Source of the DNA: Escarpia spicata
Lineage: Eukaryota > Annelida > Polychaeta > Sabellida > Siboglinidae
Direction: 5' to 3'
Length of the DNA: 64,000 nucleotides
NCBI GenBank assembly: GCA_963995525.1
Contig: OZ023217.1
Location: forward strand, 20,422,773 to 20,486,772
Shown: positions 1 through 11,099 of the stretch, one piece after another
Numbering within the stretch: the stretch's first letter is position 1
Layout: each line of letters opens with the position of its first letter
Translations under genes and position numbers: made by a program
The notes under the pieces: generated by a model
Seen by the model: the letters and a program-made list of their open reading frames with translations, nothing else
Databases searched by the model: none
Told to the model about the DNA's origin: nothing

Positions 1-3000
1 TAGGAACCAAACACATCAACGGTAGGGACGTCTGGCTCTGCAAGACCTGTCATGTCGTGTGTGTAAAGACCGTAGGAACCAAACACATCAACGGTAGGGA
101 CGTCTGGCTCTGCAAGACCTGTCATGTCGTGTGTGTCAAGACCGTAGGAACCAAACACATCAACGGTAGGGACGTCTGGCTCTGCAAGACCTGTCATGTC
201 GTGTGTGTAGAGACCGTAGGATCCAAACACATCAACGGTAGGGACGTCTGGTTCTACAAAACCTGTCATGTCGTGTGAGTAAAGACCGTAGGATCCAAAC
301 ACATCAACGGTAGGGACGTCTGGTTCTACAAAACCTGTCATGTCGTGTGTGAAAAGACCGTAGGAACCAAACACATCAACGGTAGGGACGTCTGGCTCTG
401 CAAGACCTGTCATGTCATGTGTGTAAAGACCGTAGGAACCAAACACATCAACGGTAGGGACGTCTGGCTCTGCAAGACCTGTCATGTCGTGTGTGTAAAG
501 ACCGTAGGATCCAAACACATCAACGGTAGGAACGTCTGGTTCTACAAAACTTGTCATGTCGTGTGTGTAAAGACCGTAGGAACCAAACACATCAACGGTA
601 GGGACGTCTGGTTCTACAAGACCTGTCATGTCGTGTGTGTAAAGACCGTAGGAACCAAACACATCAACGGTAGGGACGTCTGGCTCTGCAAGACCTGTCA
701 TGTCGTGTGTGTAAAGACCGTAGGATCCAAACACATCAACGGTAGAGACGTCTGGCTCTGCAAGACCTGTCATGTCGTGTGTGTAAAGACCGTAGGAACC
801 AAACACATCAACGGTAGGGACGTCTGGCTCTGCAAGACCTGTCATGTCGTGTGTAAAGACCGTAGGATCCAAACACATCAACGGTAGGGACGTCTGGCTC
901 TGCAAGACCTGTCATGTCGTGTGTGTAAAGACCGTAGGAACCAAACACATCAACGGTAGAGACGTCTGGCTCTGCAAGACCTGTCATGTCGTGTGTGTAA
1001 AGACCGTAGGATCCAAACACATCAACGGTAGGGACGTCTGATTCTACAAGACCTGTCATGTCGTGTGTGTAAAGACAGTAGGAACCAAACACATCAACGG
1101 TAGGGACGTCTGGTTCTACAAGACCTCTCATTTCGTGTGTGTCAAGACCGTAGGAACCAAACACATCAACTGTAGGGACGTCTGGCTCTGCAAGACCTGT
1201 CATGTCGTGTGTGTAAAGACCGTAGGAACCAAACACATCAATGGTAGGGACGTCTGGCTCTGCAAGACCTATCATGTCGTGTGTGTCAAGACAGTAGGAT
1301 CCAAACACATCAACGGTAGGGACGTCTGGTTCTACAAAACCTGTCATGTCGTGTGTGTAAAGACCGTAGGAATCAAACACATCAACGGTAGGGACGTCTG
1401 GCTCTGCAAGACCTGTCATGTCGTGTGTGTCAAGACCGTAGGAACCAAACACATCAACAGTAGGGACGTCTGGCTCTGCAAGACCTGTCATGTTGTGTGT
1501 GTCAAGACCGTAGGAACCAAACACAACAACGGTAGAGACGTCTGGCTCTGCAAGACCTGTCATGTCGTGTGTGTAGAGACCGTAGGAACCAAACACATCA
1601 ACGGTAGGGACGTCTGGCTCTGCAAGACCTATCATGTCGTGTATGTAAAGACCGTAGGATCCAAACACATCAACGGTAGGGACGTCTGGTTCTACAAAAC
1701 CTGTCATGTCGTGTGTGTAAAGACCGTAGGAACCAAACACATCAACGGTAGGGACGTCTGGTTCTACAAGATCTGTCATGTCGTGTGTGTAAAGACCGTA
1801 GGAACCAAACACATCAACGGTAGAGACGTCTGGCTCTGCAAGACCTGTCATGTCGTGCGTGTAAAGACCGTAGGAACCAAACACATCAACGGTAGGGACG
1901 TCTGGCTCTGCAAGACCTGTCATGTCGTGTGTAAAGACCGTAGGATCCAAACACATCAACGGTAGGGACGTCTGGTTCTACAAGACCTGTCATGTCGTGT
2001 GTGTAAAGACCGTAGGAACCAAACACATAAACGGTAGGGACGTCTGGTTCTACAAGACCTGTCATGTCGTGTGTGTCAAGACCGTAGGATCCAAACACAT
2101 CAACGGTAGGGACGTCTGGTTCTACAAAACCTGTCATGTCGTGTGTGTAAAGACCGTAGGAACCAAACACATCAACGGTAGGGACGTCTAGCTCTGCAAG
2201 ACCTGTCATGTCGTGTGTGTAAAGACCGTAGGATCCAAACACATCAACGGTAGGGACGTCTGGTTCTGCAAGACCTGTCATGTCGTGTGTGTAAAGACCG
2301 TAGGAACCAAACACATCAACGGTAGGGACGTCTGGCTCTGCAAGACCTGTCATGTCGTGTGTGTCAAGACCGTAGGATCCAAACACATCAACGGTAGGGA
2401 CGTCTGGCTCTGCAAGACCTGTCATGTCGTGTGTGTCAAGACCGTAGGAACCAAACACATCAACGGTAGGGACGTCTGGCTCTGCAAGACCTGTCATGTC
2501 GTGTGTGTCAAGACCGTAGGAACCAAACATATCAACGGTAGGGACGTCTGGCTCTGCAAGACCTGTCATGTCGTGTGTGTCAAGACCGTAGGATCCAAAC
2601 ACATCAACGGTAGGGGCGTCTGGCTCTGCAAGACCTGTCATGTCGTGTGTGTCAAGACCGTAGGATCCAAACACATCAACGGTAGGGACGTCTGGCTCTG
2701 CAAGACCTGTCATGTCGTGTGTGTCAAGACCGTAGGATCCAAACACATCAACGGTAGGGACGTCTGGCTCTGCAAGACCTGTCATGTCGTGTGTGTCAAG
2801 ACCGTAGGAACCAAACACATCAACGGTAGGGACGTCTGGCTCTGCAAGACCTGTCATGTCGTGTGTGTCAAGACCGTAGGAACCAAACACATCAACGGTA
2901 GGGACGTCTGGCTCTGCAAGACCTGTCATGTCGTGTGTGTCAAGACCGTAGGATCCAAACACATCAACGGTAGGGGCGTCTGGCTCTGCAAGACCTGTCA

Positions 3001-3139
3001 TGTCGTGTGTGTCAAGACCGTAGGAACCAAACACATCAACGGTAGGGACGTCTGGCTCTGCAAGACCTGTCATGTCGTGTGTGTCAAGACCGTAGGTACC
3101 AAACACACCAACGACAGAGACGTCTGGCTCTGCAATAAT
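1..3139. repeat. 72-bp tandem satellite array, about 44 copies
   Basis: A 72-bp unit is repeated head to tail from the window's left edge to about 3139, so the array probably continues outside. Because 72 is a multiple of three, both strands stay open for long runs. The plus strand encodes a 24-residue repeat with a CKTC motif; the minus strand encodes an acidic 24-residue repeat containing EPDVPTVDVFGSYGL. Two units, near 841-850 and 1921-1930, lack one GTGT and are 68 bp long, which shifts the frame. The plus frame has stop changes near 279, 1041 and 2191. Common variants are AACC/ATCC, GTAAAG/GTCAAG and GGCTCTGC/GGTTCTAC. The last unit is degenerate. Most likely non-coding satellite; a repetitive exon is not excluded. 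Confidence 0.97.
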
Positions 3140-3595
3140 GAGAGGCAACAGCGATTATTATTTTACTACATCTATCTGACTGTTGGCAGATATTTCGAAT
3201 ATTTCGTGGGGTGAAATACAAATTGAGTATAATGTTTCGGGCTATTAAACGACAGTTGACGGACCGCAAACCGTCAACGTATTTATTCTAGTTGAAGAAC
3301 ATCTAGTAAATACATAGAAGTCAGAACGAGGTGTATATCGGGGTCTGAGCCGGAACTTCAGCACATAACACCTTCCGACTCCTATGGAATGTATGAATGA
3401 GTAACATATATCGTACCTTTACAATAATGTCAACCTACCTTTTTACTTCCAATTACCTTGAAACGTCATGTGTTGGTGCTACAATGTGTTGGCAACTAGT
3501 GTGCATGTCGACAACTGACCGGTATATGCCATCATTTCATATAGGTGTTTGATAATTTTGGTTACTGAAGTTATCTAATCTATTACTATTATTTA
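3140..3595. other. unique AT-rich spacer
   Basis: No convincing gene is visible. On the minus strand a pyrimidine-rich stretch ending in TTGCAG (about 3135-3155) lies directly before the satellite and would be a fair 3' splice acceptor. Confidence 0.5.
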
Positions 3596-3787
3596 GAATA
3601 AACACTACCAACTTAGGACTAATCCTTCAAGCATAGGATGTTAACATAATATTCTCCGATTACGATGATATTTTCACATTTTATGCCGAATATGCCGAAG
3701 ATACCTACGGATCGACTGCCGGGCTGACAGATGGCCGGTCCGCTCTATAGCATTTCACATACATGTACCTACTTCTGAACATATGCG

Positions 3788-5381
3788 TGGCGGCCTAGGA
3801 AAACCAGTCACATTGACAAAAAAATATGTATTTTTATTCAAGAAATGGAAAACAACACTATTTTACTTCCAATACAGTTTACTGTATTCAAATATTCCCA
3901 CCAGATCCAAAATTACAAGAATTTAAAGAGGGCCCCTATCAAAAAATAGTTCAGGAGAAAAATCAGTTTTAAAGTCGAGAGTCATTATTCACATGAAAAC
4001 AAAACTTCATGATAGTATAACAAAATATCTGCTGCTATTACCATATACAATCCACAATCCAGTGAAGCAAATGTAGCTGTGTTTGTTATCTTTAGCTTAC
4101 AGAAATAATTATTTAATTCTGATGGCTACTTTTAAAGTTACAAGACTTTAAAGAGGGCACCCATCAAACATTATTGCAAGAAAAAAGTACTCGTAGTGTC
4201 TGGAATCATCATAATTCATGTCAAAATAAAATCTTGCTGCAGTATTAATATTATATCATGTAGTGAAGAAAATGTAGTGAAGAAAATGTAACTATGTATC
4301 TCAGCTTTGGAACACTAAAACTATTATCAAATTCTAATGGTTACTTTTAAAGTTACAATAATTTAAAGAGAGCACACATAAAAAAAGTTGTAGTTTGTTA
4401 GCAAAAACGTATATTACTAATCAACACGCAAGAGGTAGCAAACTCTTCCATGAATATGTGGTTAGCTGTAAAAAGAACTGTTGTTGTTTGGGTCTGAAGA
4501 GAGGCGTTTGTGTTCTCATATTGCGCCTCGGATCGTCATAAACAGTTTGACTGTCACCATTGACAGATCCGTTCACTTCCTCTGCCAGCTCCGGGTAAAA
4601 GTCGTCCTCGCTCGAATCAGACAAGTCCGAATCATTGTCATCATTGCCGATCGGGTGTGTCACAAAGTAGTCATTCACAAGTTCTTTGAGGATGTCCCCA
4701 CTTGCGATATACTGCATGTTCACCAATGCCAATGCGTTGAAACACCGAGCAAGATCATTCGACTTCGCCGTCTTCGGTCCATCCATGGTTATGGGCGTAG
4801 CCACCTTTGGTTTTTCGAAGATCGTAAACACGAAACGAAATTCGTCCTGTAATCTGTATTTCCAACGAAATCCGGTTCGATAACACGTTAAACTGTTAAG
4901 AAATATGTACAGATATAAACTACAGCAACATCAAACTAAACTAATAATGAATCGAACTACACAAACAACTCCAATCCAACTTCCAAATAAAATTCCGTTA
5001 ACTTTCACTGCGCACTCAATTTTCTTCCAACGTATTCATGCGTACTGCTGCTAGGGAACTGCGTGCTGTAAATAGCTTTCGAACGGTATGTCATATATGG
5101 GCATGGGAACTTCTGTCCTAGGTTTTAAGCGTTCGCAAAACAGAGCGCTTTTAATTCTAAAACGCTGCAACCTAAGACGAACTTCACGGTTACAAAAACA
5201 CAAAAAAGTACAACTTTCACTTAGGTAATCAGGAAACTACTTGGTGAACTTATAAATAAGTACGTTAGGTAAAAGATCGCAGCGAAATCTCAAAATCAAC
5301 CCGATGACGCAAAATCAAGTTTATGACGTGTTCGCGGGCAATTACACCTGTCGACTTCCGACTGGTTTTCCTAGGCCGCCA
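3788..5381. mobile_element. 1.6-kb DNA element with perfect 22-bp terminal inverted repeats
   Basis: The left end TGGCGGCCTAGGAAAACCAG... (3788-3809) is the exact reverse complement of 5360-5381. The interior is AT-rich and holds one modest minus-strand reading frame (4421-4831). The element is flanked by halves of a repeat that is uninterrupted just downstream, which supports a real insertion. I could not find a clean target-site duplication, so the superfamily is open. Confidence 0.8.
4421..4831 (-). CDS. unrecognised acidic ORF inside the inverted-repeat element
   Basis: 136 codons from ATG to stop. The middle is acidic and serine-rich (NDDNDSDLSDSSEDDF near residues 63-78), preceded by a segment with CFNALALVNMQYIASG that looks helical. 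I do not recognise a family. Acidic N-terminal regions of this kind occur in many transposase proteins, but no catalytic domain follows inside the element. It may be the remaining first exon of the element's own gene or a chance frame. Confidence 0.3.
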   Translation of the reverse strand: MFTIFEKPKVATPITMDGPKTAKSNDLARCFNALALVNMQYIASGDILKELVNDYFVTHPIGNDDNDSDLSDSSEDDFYPELAEEVNGSVNGDSQTVYDDPRRNMRTQTPLFRPKQQQFFLQLTTYSWKSLLPLAC

Positions 5382-5764
5382 GTCAGTGCCATTTCCTAGA
5401 TATCCGATCTTTTGCTGCCACTTACATTGCAAACGTAGGACTAATCATTCAAGTATAGGGTGTTAATTTTTTACCCCCGATTTCGATTATATTTTCACAG
5501 TATATGTTGAAGATACCTACGGATCATATACGGGGTCGGAAAGTGACCGGTCTGCGCAAACATTTCATATACATGCTTTTGAACGTGCTAATTCCTTAAG
5601 ATATTCGACCCTTTGCTGCCATTTTACATTGCAAACATAGGCAAATTATTCACGCATAGGATGTTAACAAAACAAATTTATCCGATTTTGATGATTTTGT
5701 CACAGTATATGCAGAAGATACCCACGGATCAGATGTGGGGTCGGCAAATGTGGTGGGGTGCTTT

Positions 5765-6239
5765 CCTCGCGTGCCATGCGCGTTTGGCTTGGGTGCAAAT
5801 TAATATCGCCGCCGCCGGGAAGGGTGCAGCGGTGACGGAGGCGTAATTGGTTTGTCTCAGTATTTCTGGTAATGGTTAACGAACAAACATCGTTCGCAGT
5901 GTCTAAGACACCAGAACGGGCACAGTTGTAGGTCCGTTTTTAGTTCATTTTAGGAATGATTATCAGGAAACCATTTATATGGTCGAATAGCAGAGAACTT
6001 AAACTTTCAAACGATATCAAGAATGTTGGGTTTCGACGACCCGTAATGGTACTAGCAATCGTGTTTTGCAGTTGTTCATTTTTCGCTCGCTTATCTATTT
6101 TTGGTAGTACGTAATAACGAATACTGAACATTGACAAACGTGCTTTCTCAGTAGCTACACCACAAATCTTTAATCAATGCCCTAGCAATATAAAAATCAT
6201 CTGAAACGATAGTTACCTTTCGTAAAAATCAAGACTTAT
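5765..6239. other. gene-free stretch
   Basis: No domain, splice-linked exon or repeat was recognised on either strand. Confidence 0.4.
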
Positions 6240-6855
6240 TTATTTGAAATCATATTCCCACCCTAAACCTTCGGCGGTCCTTTGCTCTGATGACGAGTCT
6301 TGTTCGTCCCTGTTAACGATTTTGTCTAATGATTCTGGTATGTTGCGTTGTGAGCTCATATTCCTGAGGATATATCCATTATATAAGTTTACTGTTATTA
6401 TTTGTAGTACGTGTATTTACGTAATTACAAATGAATTACCAGTTGCTGCAACACCAGCCTATGAGACTTTTGATGCCAGATTGGACACATTCGGGGATGA
6501 ACAACATGCGAATGCTGGATTACACAAGGCAGAAAAAATACAACTCTACATACATAGACAAAAAGATCCTTAATCTTTTAATCAGAAGAGACCACTATAG
6601 AAAAAGGACCTTTCGCCAATAGAAGACCACACAAGACACATCACAGTAGTAGTGTCCGTGAAGGAACTAAGAGACACCAACCAAACGTCGCGTGTACGGA
6701 CACTAATTAAACTAAATATTAATACGCTAACTGTGGGAGAGTCAGGTAGTCCGTATTGCCAATGTGTTTTGAAAGTGGATGATTTGCTTACTATTTTAAC
6801 ATGCTCCGGGGTCGTATCTTCCAAACTGCGAACGTTGTTACGGGCTTACTAAACA
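6240..6855 (+). pseudogene. possible non-LTR retrotransposon C-terminal remnant
   Basis: Overlapping short frames (6244-6573, 6431-6622, 6652-6852) look like one decayed gene. The last ends with LNTLTVGESGSPYC-type residues followed by a hydrophobic CSG segment, resembling the zinc-knuckle tail after RNase H in Jockey/R1/I-type retrotransposons (SPYC..C...E.....C). The match is short and from memory, so this is tentative. Confidence 0.3.
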
Positions 6856-6921
6856 CAATGGCAGGGCAGTATACCTTCAACATAGATATTATAGTCATAA
6901 CAACACTATATTAATTAACAA

Positions 6922-7400
6922 ATGAAAAACTATATATATGGGTTGGGAATACTGGCACTGACAGAGAGACAGGAGGAGAAACTACAGGTAGCAGAAAACA
7001 ACTGGGTCAGAAGAATATGTAGAGTAACACGAGAGGATAGAAGGAAGATGAAGGAATTGAGAGAGGAGATTGGAATGAAAAAACACCTAAAGAGGAAAGT
7101 AGCCGGTAACAGGATGAGATGGGCGGGACATGTACATAGAATGGGTGAAGACAGACTGGCGAAAAGAGCATGGAAAGTAGAAGAGGGTGGCAGACGAAGG
7201 AGAGGAAGACCAAGGCTGAGATGGAACGACAGCATAAAACGAGACTTAGGGAGGGCTGGCGTGAACAGCCATGAATGTATGGCCATTGCGGAAGAGAGAG
7301 AGAGAGGTGGAAAGAACTGATAAGAAAAGTAGAAGAAGCTACCAGGTGACGTGGATCCCACCCCGCAAGGGAGCAAGGGGAAGAAGAACATCAACAACTA
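6922..7400 (+). mobile_element. RTE-like/non-LTR retrotransposon 3' fragment (endonuclease-RT C-terminus)
   Basis: The 132-codon frame at 6922-7320 carries the hallmark C-terminal block of invertebrate endonuclease-reverse transcriptase proteins: QVAENNWVRRICRV, then KRKVAGNRMRWAGHVHRM, then a basic GGRRRRGRPRLRW stretch and a final NSHECMAIAEERER. Endonuclease and RT core are absent, so the copy is 5'-truncated, as is usual for target-primed insertion. It abuts the CR1-like element that follows. Confidence 0.75.
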
Positions 7401-7455
7401 AAAAACTAGGAACAGACTGCTTCCTTTTGAGATGGAAAATATATAATAATGAACA

Positions 7456-9655
7456 TTGCTGCGCTTGGTTTGTTTCTCCACGAATGTATGTAAGCTTGCT
7501 AAGGAGAAATTCCACAAAGGAAGGTATAACGACATGAGGAAATATTTAGCAAAGATAGACTGGAATAACACACTGAAAAATAAGACAGCAACAGAATGCT
7601 GGAATATACTAAAGAGTGAAATTATGTGCATAGTTGATAAATTTGTACCCTTAAAAAACAAGGGAAACGGACCAAAAAGAAACACTTATGAAAAGAAGCC
7701 ATTAGAAAAAAATTAAGCATAAACAAATGATGTGGAAGTCATATAGATGTACTGGAAATGATGAAGACTACAACAGTTATAAAGAAGCACTTAACCAAGC
7801 TACTGCTGAAATTAGAAATTCAAAGAGAAGCTATGAACAACAATTAGCTACTAATATATAAAACATGACAGCAAGAGTTTTTATGCGTATGTTCGAAGCA
7901 AACAGAAAGTTCAAGATTAGGTCGGTCCTCTAGAAGATAGTGCTGGAAATATAATATAAGAGGGATTCTTAATGGCAGAAGACCTGAATGAGTACTTTAG
8001 TTCAGTGTTTACCAGGGAAGATATTAGTTCACTGCCAGTACCAGAGGCTAAGTTCAAGGGGGCAGATTCAGACTATTTAATAGCTAAGAAAAAAAAGGGC
8101 TATGAAGGATAAAAAATCACCTGGAGTGGATGGGATTCCGCCGAAACTACTATTGGAAATTGTAGAACATATTAGCGTACCGCTTGCAACAGTTTTCAAT
8201 TTGTCATTAGAAGAGGGAGTGGTTCCTTTAGAATGGAAAGAGGCAAACATTATACCGTTATTTAAAAAAGGTTCGAGAAACAAGTCAGAGAACTATAGAC
8301 CAGTGAGTTTAACATCAGTGATTTGCAAATTATTAGAAAGACTAATTCAAGATAACATGGTGGATTTTCTTGTTAAACTTAACTTGATAAACACATCTCA
8401 ACATGGGTTATTTAAAGCGAGGTCATGCTTAACAAATATGTTATGTTTTTTGGAAGACATCACTAAGTGGGTAGATGAGGGATCACCAGTAGATATCGTG
8501 TACTTTGGTGTACAAAAAGCTTTCGACAAAGTACCACGTCAAAGATGACTGCTTAAACTAAAGGCCCATGGCATAGGAAATGGTACAATAAACTGGGCAG
8601 ATAAATGGCTGATTGACAGACGACAACGTGTAGTAGTTGATGGGGAGGCTTCAAACTGGAAATTGGTATTGAGTCGGGTACCACAGGGATCAGTACTAGG
8701 ACCTATATTATTCTTAATATATATCAACGATTTGATGATGAAATAACAAGGAGTGTTTACATTTGCGGATGATACAAAAGTGTTTAGAAGGATTAAAAGT
8801 GATGGAGATAAACAACATTTACAAGATGATCTTGACAAGTTGATCAAATGGTCTGAAAAGTGACAAATGCTGTTCAATTTTGGGAAATGTAAATGCCTCC
8901 ACGCAGAACATGGGAACGAAGAGGTAGAATATACAATGGGGGGTACTGTACTAAGTACTACTGTAAAAGAAAAGGACGTAGGGTTAACAATTAGTGCTGA
9001 TATGAAGGTTTCAAAGCAGTGCGGAATTGCAGCTTCAAAGGGAAATAAAATGCTTGGATTAATTAGGCGAAACATAACGTATAAGCAAAAAGAGCTAATA
9101 ATACCGCTGTACAAAACAGTAGTTATGGCTCATTTAGAATATTTTATTCAAGCGTGGAGGCCATATCGCAGGAAGGACATAGAAATGCTAGAAAGAGTAC
9201 AGAGGAGAGCAACTAAAATGATACCAAAACTGAGGGATCTTAGTTACGAAATACGCCTAAAAATGCGGCTTAACAACACTAGAGATCAGGAGATTGAGAG
9301 GAGATCAGATAGAAGTGTTTAAAATAATGAATGGTTATGAAAATATTCATAGAAATATTTTGTTCTCAGTTAAGAAAGATAGAAGGACTAGAGGATATGA
9401 AGTTACATTAGCAAAGGAGCAGTGTAGATTATATATAAGAAAGTTCTCATTTTCACAAAGGACTCTAAATGAATGGAACAGATTATCTGCTGATTGTATG
9501 GGTGCTAGTAGCGTGAATATGTTTAAAAATAAAATCGACACATACCTCAGAAGAGCGGGATACACATAGATAAAAGGGTCGGACTCTCGATAAGCCAAAT
9601 GGCTTCCTTGTCCACCTGCCATCTAGAGTTAATTATCTGGGTGGCAATCTTGTTA
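7456..9655 (+). mobile_element. CR1-like LINE, 5'-truncated and mutated
   Basis: Reading frames in the same orientation cover the pre-RT linker, the reverse transcriptase and the C-terminal tail of one non-LTR element. After the last stop (9567-9569) comes a short 3' UTR with paired GCCAAATGGC-like sequence, ending at about 9655 in a short repeat, TTGTTAAATCTTGTTAA. That repeated 3' end is typical of the CR1/L2 lineages. The element lies 3' of the two SARDH exons in that gene's direction; its 3' end is about 35 bp from the splice donor at 9688. Confidence 0.88.
7510..9569 (+). pseudogene. CR1-like reverse transcriptase pseudogene
   Basis: Would copy the element's RNA into DNA at a nicked target. 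Visible blocks in order: linker with YLAKIDWN and FVPLKNK (7516-7716), KSPGVDGIPPKLL (8110-8150), SENYRPVSLTSVICKLLERLI (about 8287-8350), the RT motif with QKAFDKVP (8512-8540), [18 protein letters not shown] (about 8680-8735), the catalytic FADDTK box at 8761-8778, and the tail with HLEYFIQAWRPYR and RNTYLRR-like ends (to 9569). The frame is broken by stops and indels near 7715, 7860, 8090, 8545, 8745, 8862 and 9265, so no full protein can be made. The DD pair of the active site is intact. The N-terminal endonuclease is missing. Confidence 0.88.
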
Positions 9656-9688
9656 AATCTTGTTAATAAGAAAGACGCCATCTCGCAC

Positions 9689-9864
9689 CGTCATTAGTCG
9701 CTTGTAATCGTCGAGTCGTTCTTTCGTTGACGCAACGAACAGCCCGCCGTTGTTGATCCAGCCCGGATGGACGCCCGTCTCCGCCTCCAGTTCTTGCATC
9801 AGCTCTTTGCTCCGTCGTAGCAGCTGCACCTCGCTGTCGGTGGGCCGGAGACTCCCCACCAGAC
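9689..9864 (-). CDS. SARDH: sarcosine dehydrogenase (SARDH-like), exon of the FAD-binding domain
   Basis: A 176-bp exon between a CTGCAG acceptor (9865-9870) and a GTGCGA donor (from 9688). It encodes about 58 residues, including LVGSLRPTDSEVQLLRRS and the diagnostic TGVHPGWINNGGLFVAS followed by ERLDDYKRLMT, a clear match to the mitochondrial sarcosine/dimethylglycine dehydrogenase family. The enzyme oxidises sarcosine to glycine using covalently bound FAD and tetrahydrofolate in the mitochondrial matrix. The phase fits the upstream exon exactly: its final G joins GT to give the Gly of HTAG-L. Later exons were not found within the window; a CR1-like LINE follows immediately. DMGDH is the main alternative name. 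Confidence 0.85.
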
Positions 9865-10906
9865 CTGCAGAAGAAGGAGTTGCACGAAACGGGTCGTCCA
9901 GTGTGTGGTGGGGTTTGGTTAGAATGGTCGCATAAGTTCGGAGAAAGTTCATAAAAACGTAACGCGTTTCGCATTGGTTCAACCCACCACCCACCCCGCC
10001 AACCCGTGGTGTCGCACTTGCGATTTGGAGCTACTCAAAATCACATGCTATACCCACTGGGTTCACCCGACGTGAAATAGTTCAGAAAACATTACCCACC
10101 TGGCTGCTCGATTATAATATTCACAACAGCGTGAATGTGCATTGATACATGTTCCGCTCGATAGAGGGAACCACCGTATCGATTTGTTTACCCCGCGATA
10201 CGTGACAACGACCAACCAATCACTTTATGTTTACGGCGGTTTTCAAACTTTTGGGACCCCTTCGTTGGTTCTGAGAATTGCCTTATAGAATGCAGTCATG
10301 GCTTGCCAATACAGGGATGATGAGATTCAGAGAAGACCAATTAGAAGTTTTATAATGTTGAATGGTTACAAAAGTAATGAGACAATATCTTTTAAGTATA
10401 TGGCAGGACGTCGTATGTATAAAACAACAGTGTAGAAATAGTATTCATTCTCACACAAATGACAATAGATGATTGTAAATGCCAGCAGTGTGAATATGTT
10501 TTGAAAGAAATGCTGCCAAATATCATATAGATATGCCAGATATCATAACACAATGAAGCAAGACATGTATTAAAAAAATTGGTTGAAATATTGTTAAATC
10601 ATAGGATTACTTATCCAGTTGTCAGCTGGAGTTGTTAGTGTCATTAGTTTCCATGTAGTTACAGGAAACAAATGGTCATGTTACTTAGCCGCATACAGCA
10701 TTTAAAAAACATTAATGTACGTCAAGACTCATAAATTAAATATTTGTACGTCAAAAGACTCGTAAATCACGTTTTAACGATTACTATTTCGTTGTACCCC
10801 CGACTAAATGAAGCCTAAAGGCTTTGACTGTACAACTCATGTAATTCTAAGTAGGCGATTCACGAGACCGACCATGATGCCTTGCAACACTCAAAGCGTA
10901 GTTCAC
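9865..10906 (-). other. SARDH intron containing a decayed CR1 tail
   Basis: The intron runs from donor AG|GTGAAC (10906 downward) to acceptor CTGCAG|GT (9865). Its middle (about 10316-10660) holds a degenerate LINE 3' end, annotated separately. Confidence 0.8.
10316..10660 (+). mobile_element. degenerate CR1-like LINE 3' end inside the SARDH intron
   Basis: This stretch aligns by eye with the tail of the larger CR1-like copy at 9294-9655. Shared landmarks include AGATTAGAAGTTTATAATG-AATGGTTA, CAGTGTAGA, TCATTCTCACA, GATGATTGTA, GCAGTGTGAATATGTTT, and an ending near TATTGTTAAATC. The many differences mark it as an older insertion of the same family. Confidence 0.65.
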
Positions 10907-11091
10907 CTGCTGTGTGCCAGGTGGTGCCAGCAGTCAGTTGAGCTTTCTCCAGTAACAAGGTGTTGGTCACGCCCATTTTGGCGAGGTAGTACAGCGTGCT
11001 GCAACCTATCACCCCTCCTCCAATAATGACAACATCCGCTGTTGTCGGTAGACTCTCTTCGGTTTCACCGCCGCTGTCTGTGGTGTAGTTC
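10907..11091 (-). CDS. SARDH: sarcosine dehydrogenase (SARDH-like), exon with dinucleotide-binding motif and FAD-attachment His
   Basis: A 185-bp exon flanked by a TTTGTTCAG acceptor (11092-11100) and an AG|GTGAAC donor. It encodes [24 protein letters not shown], whose GxGxxG is the Rossmann FAD-binding motif, then [18 protein letters not shown]. The His in TTWHTAG is the residue to which FAD is covalently attached in SARDH and DMGDH. Acceptor phase leaves one base (G) at the start, so an earlier exon is required; it should encode the mitochondrial targeting peptide and was not identified upstream. Domain order and phase are intact, so this looks like part of a functional gene. An in-frame ATG exists at 11133-11135 but lies before the acceptor and is probably not the start. 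Confidence 0.87.
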
Positions 11092-11099
11092 CTGAACAA

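Larger units (their letters stand above)
3596..5760 (+). repeat. about 190-bp repeat, three direct copies, one interrupted
   Basis: Three related segments share the landmarks ACTAATC-TTCAAG, GATGTTAA, GAAGATACC-ACGGATC, GGTCGG/GGCTGA and CATTTCA-ATACATG. Approximate copies are 3596-3787, 5390-5590 and 5591-5760. The first copy stops where the 22-bp inverted-repeat element begins, and its expected continuation (TTTCCTAGATATCCG, then TTTGCTGCCA) resumes at about 5390 after that element. The element therefore inserted into a pre-existing repeat. Confidence 0.75.

Noticed and set aside
6930..7397. 155-codon minus-strand frame with Pro/Leu/Phe-rich text
   Set aside because: It is antisense to the LINE tail at 6922-7320; the composition reflects the purine-rich coding strand.
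8539..9114. 191-codon minus-strand frame
   Set aside because: It is antisense to the CR1-like reverse transcriptase.
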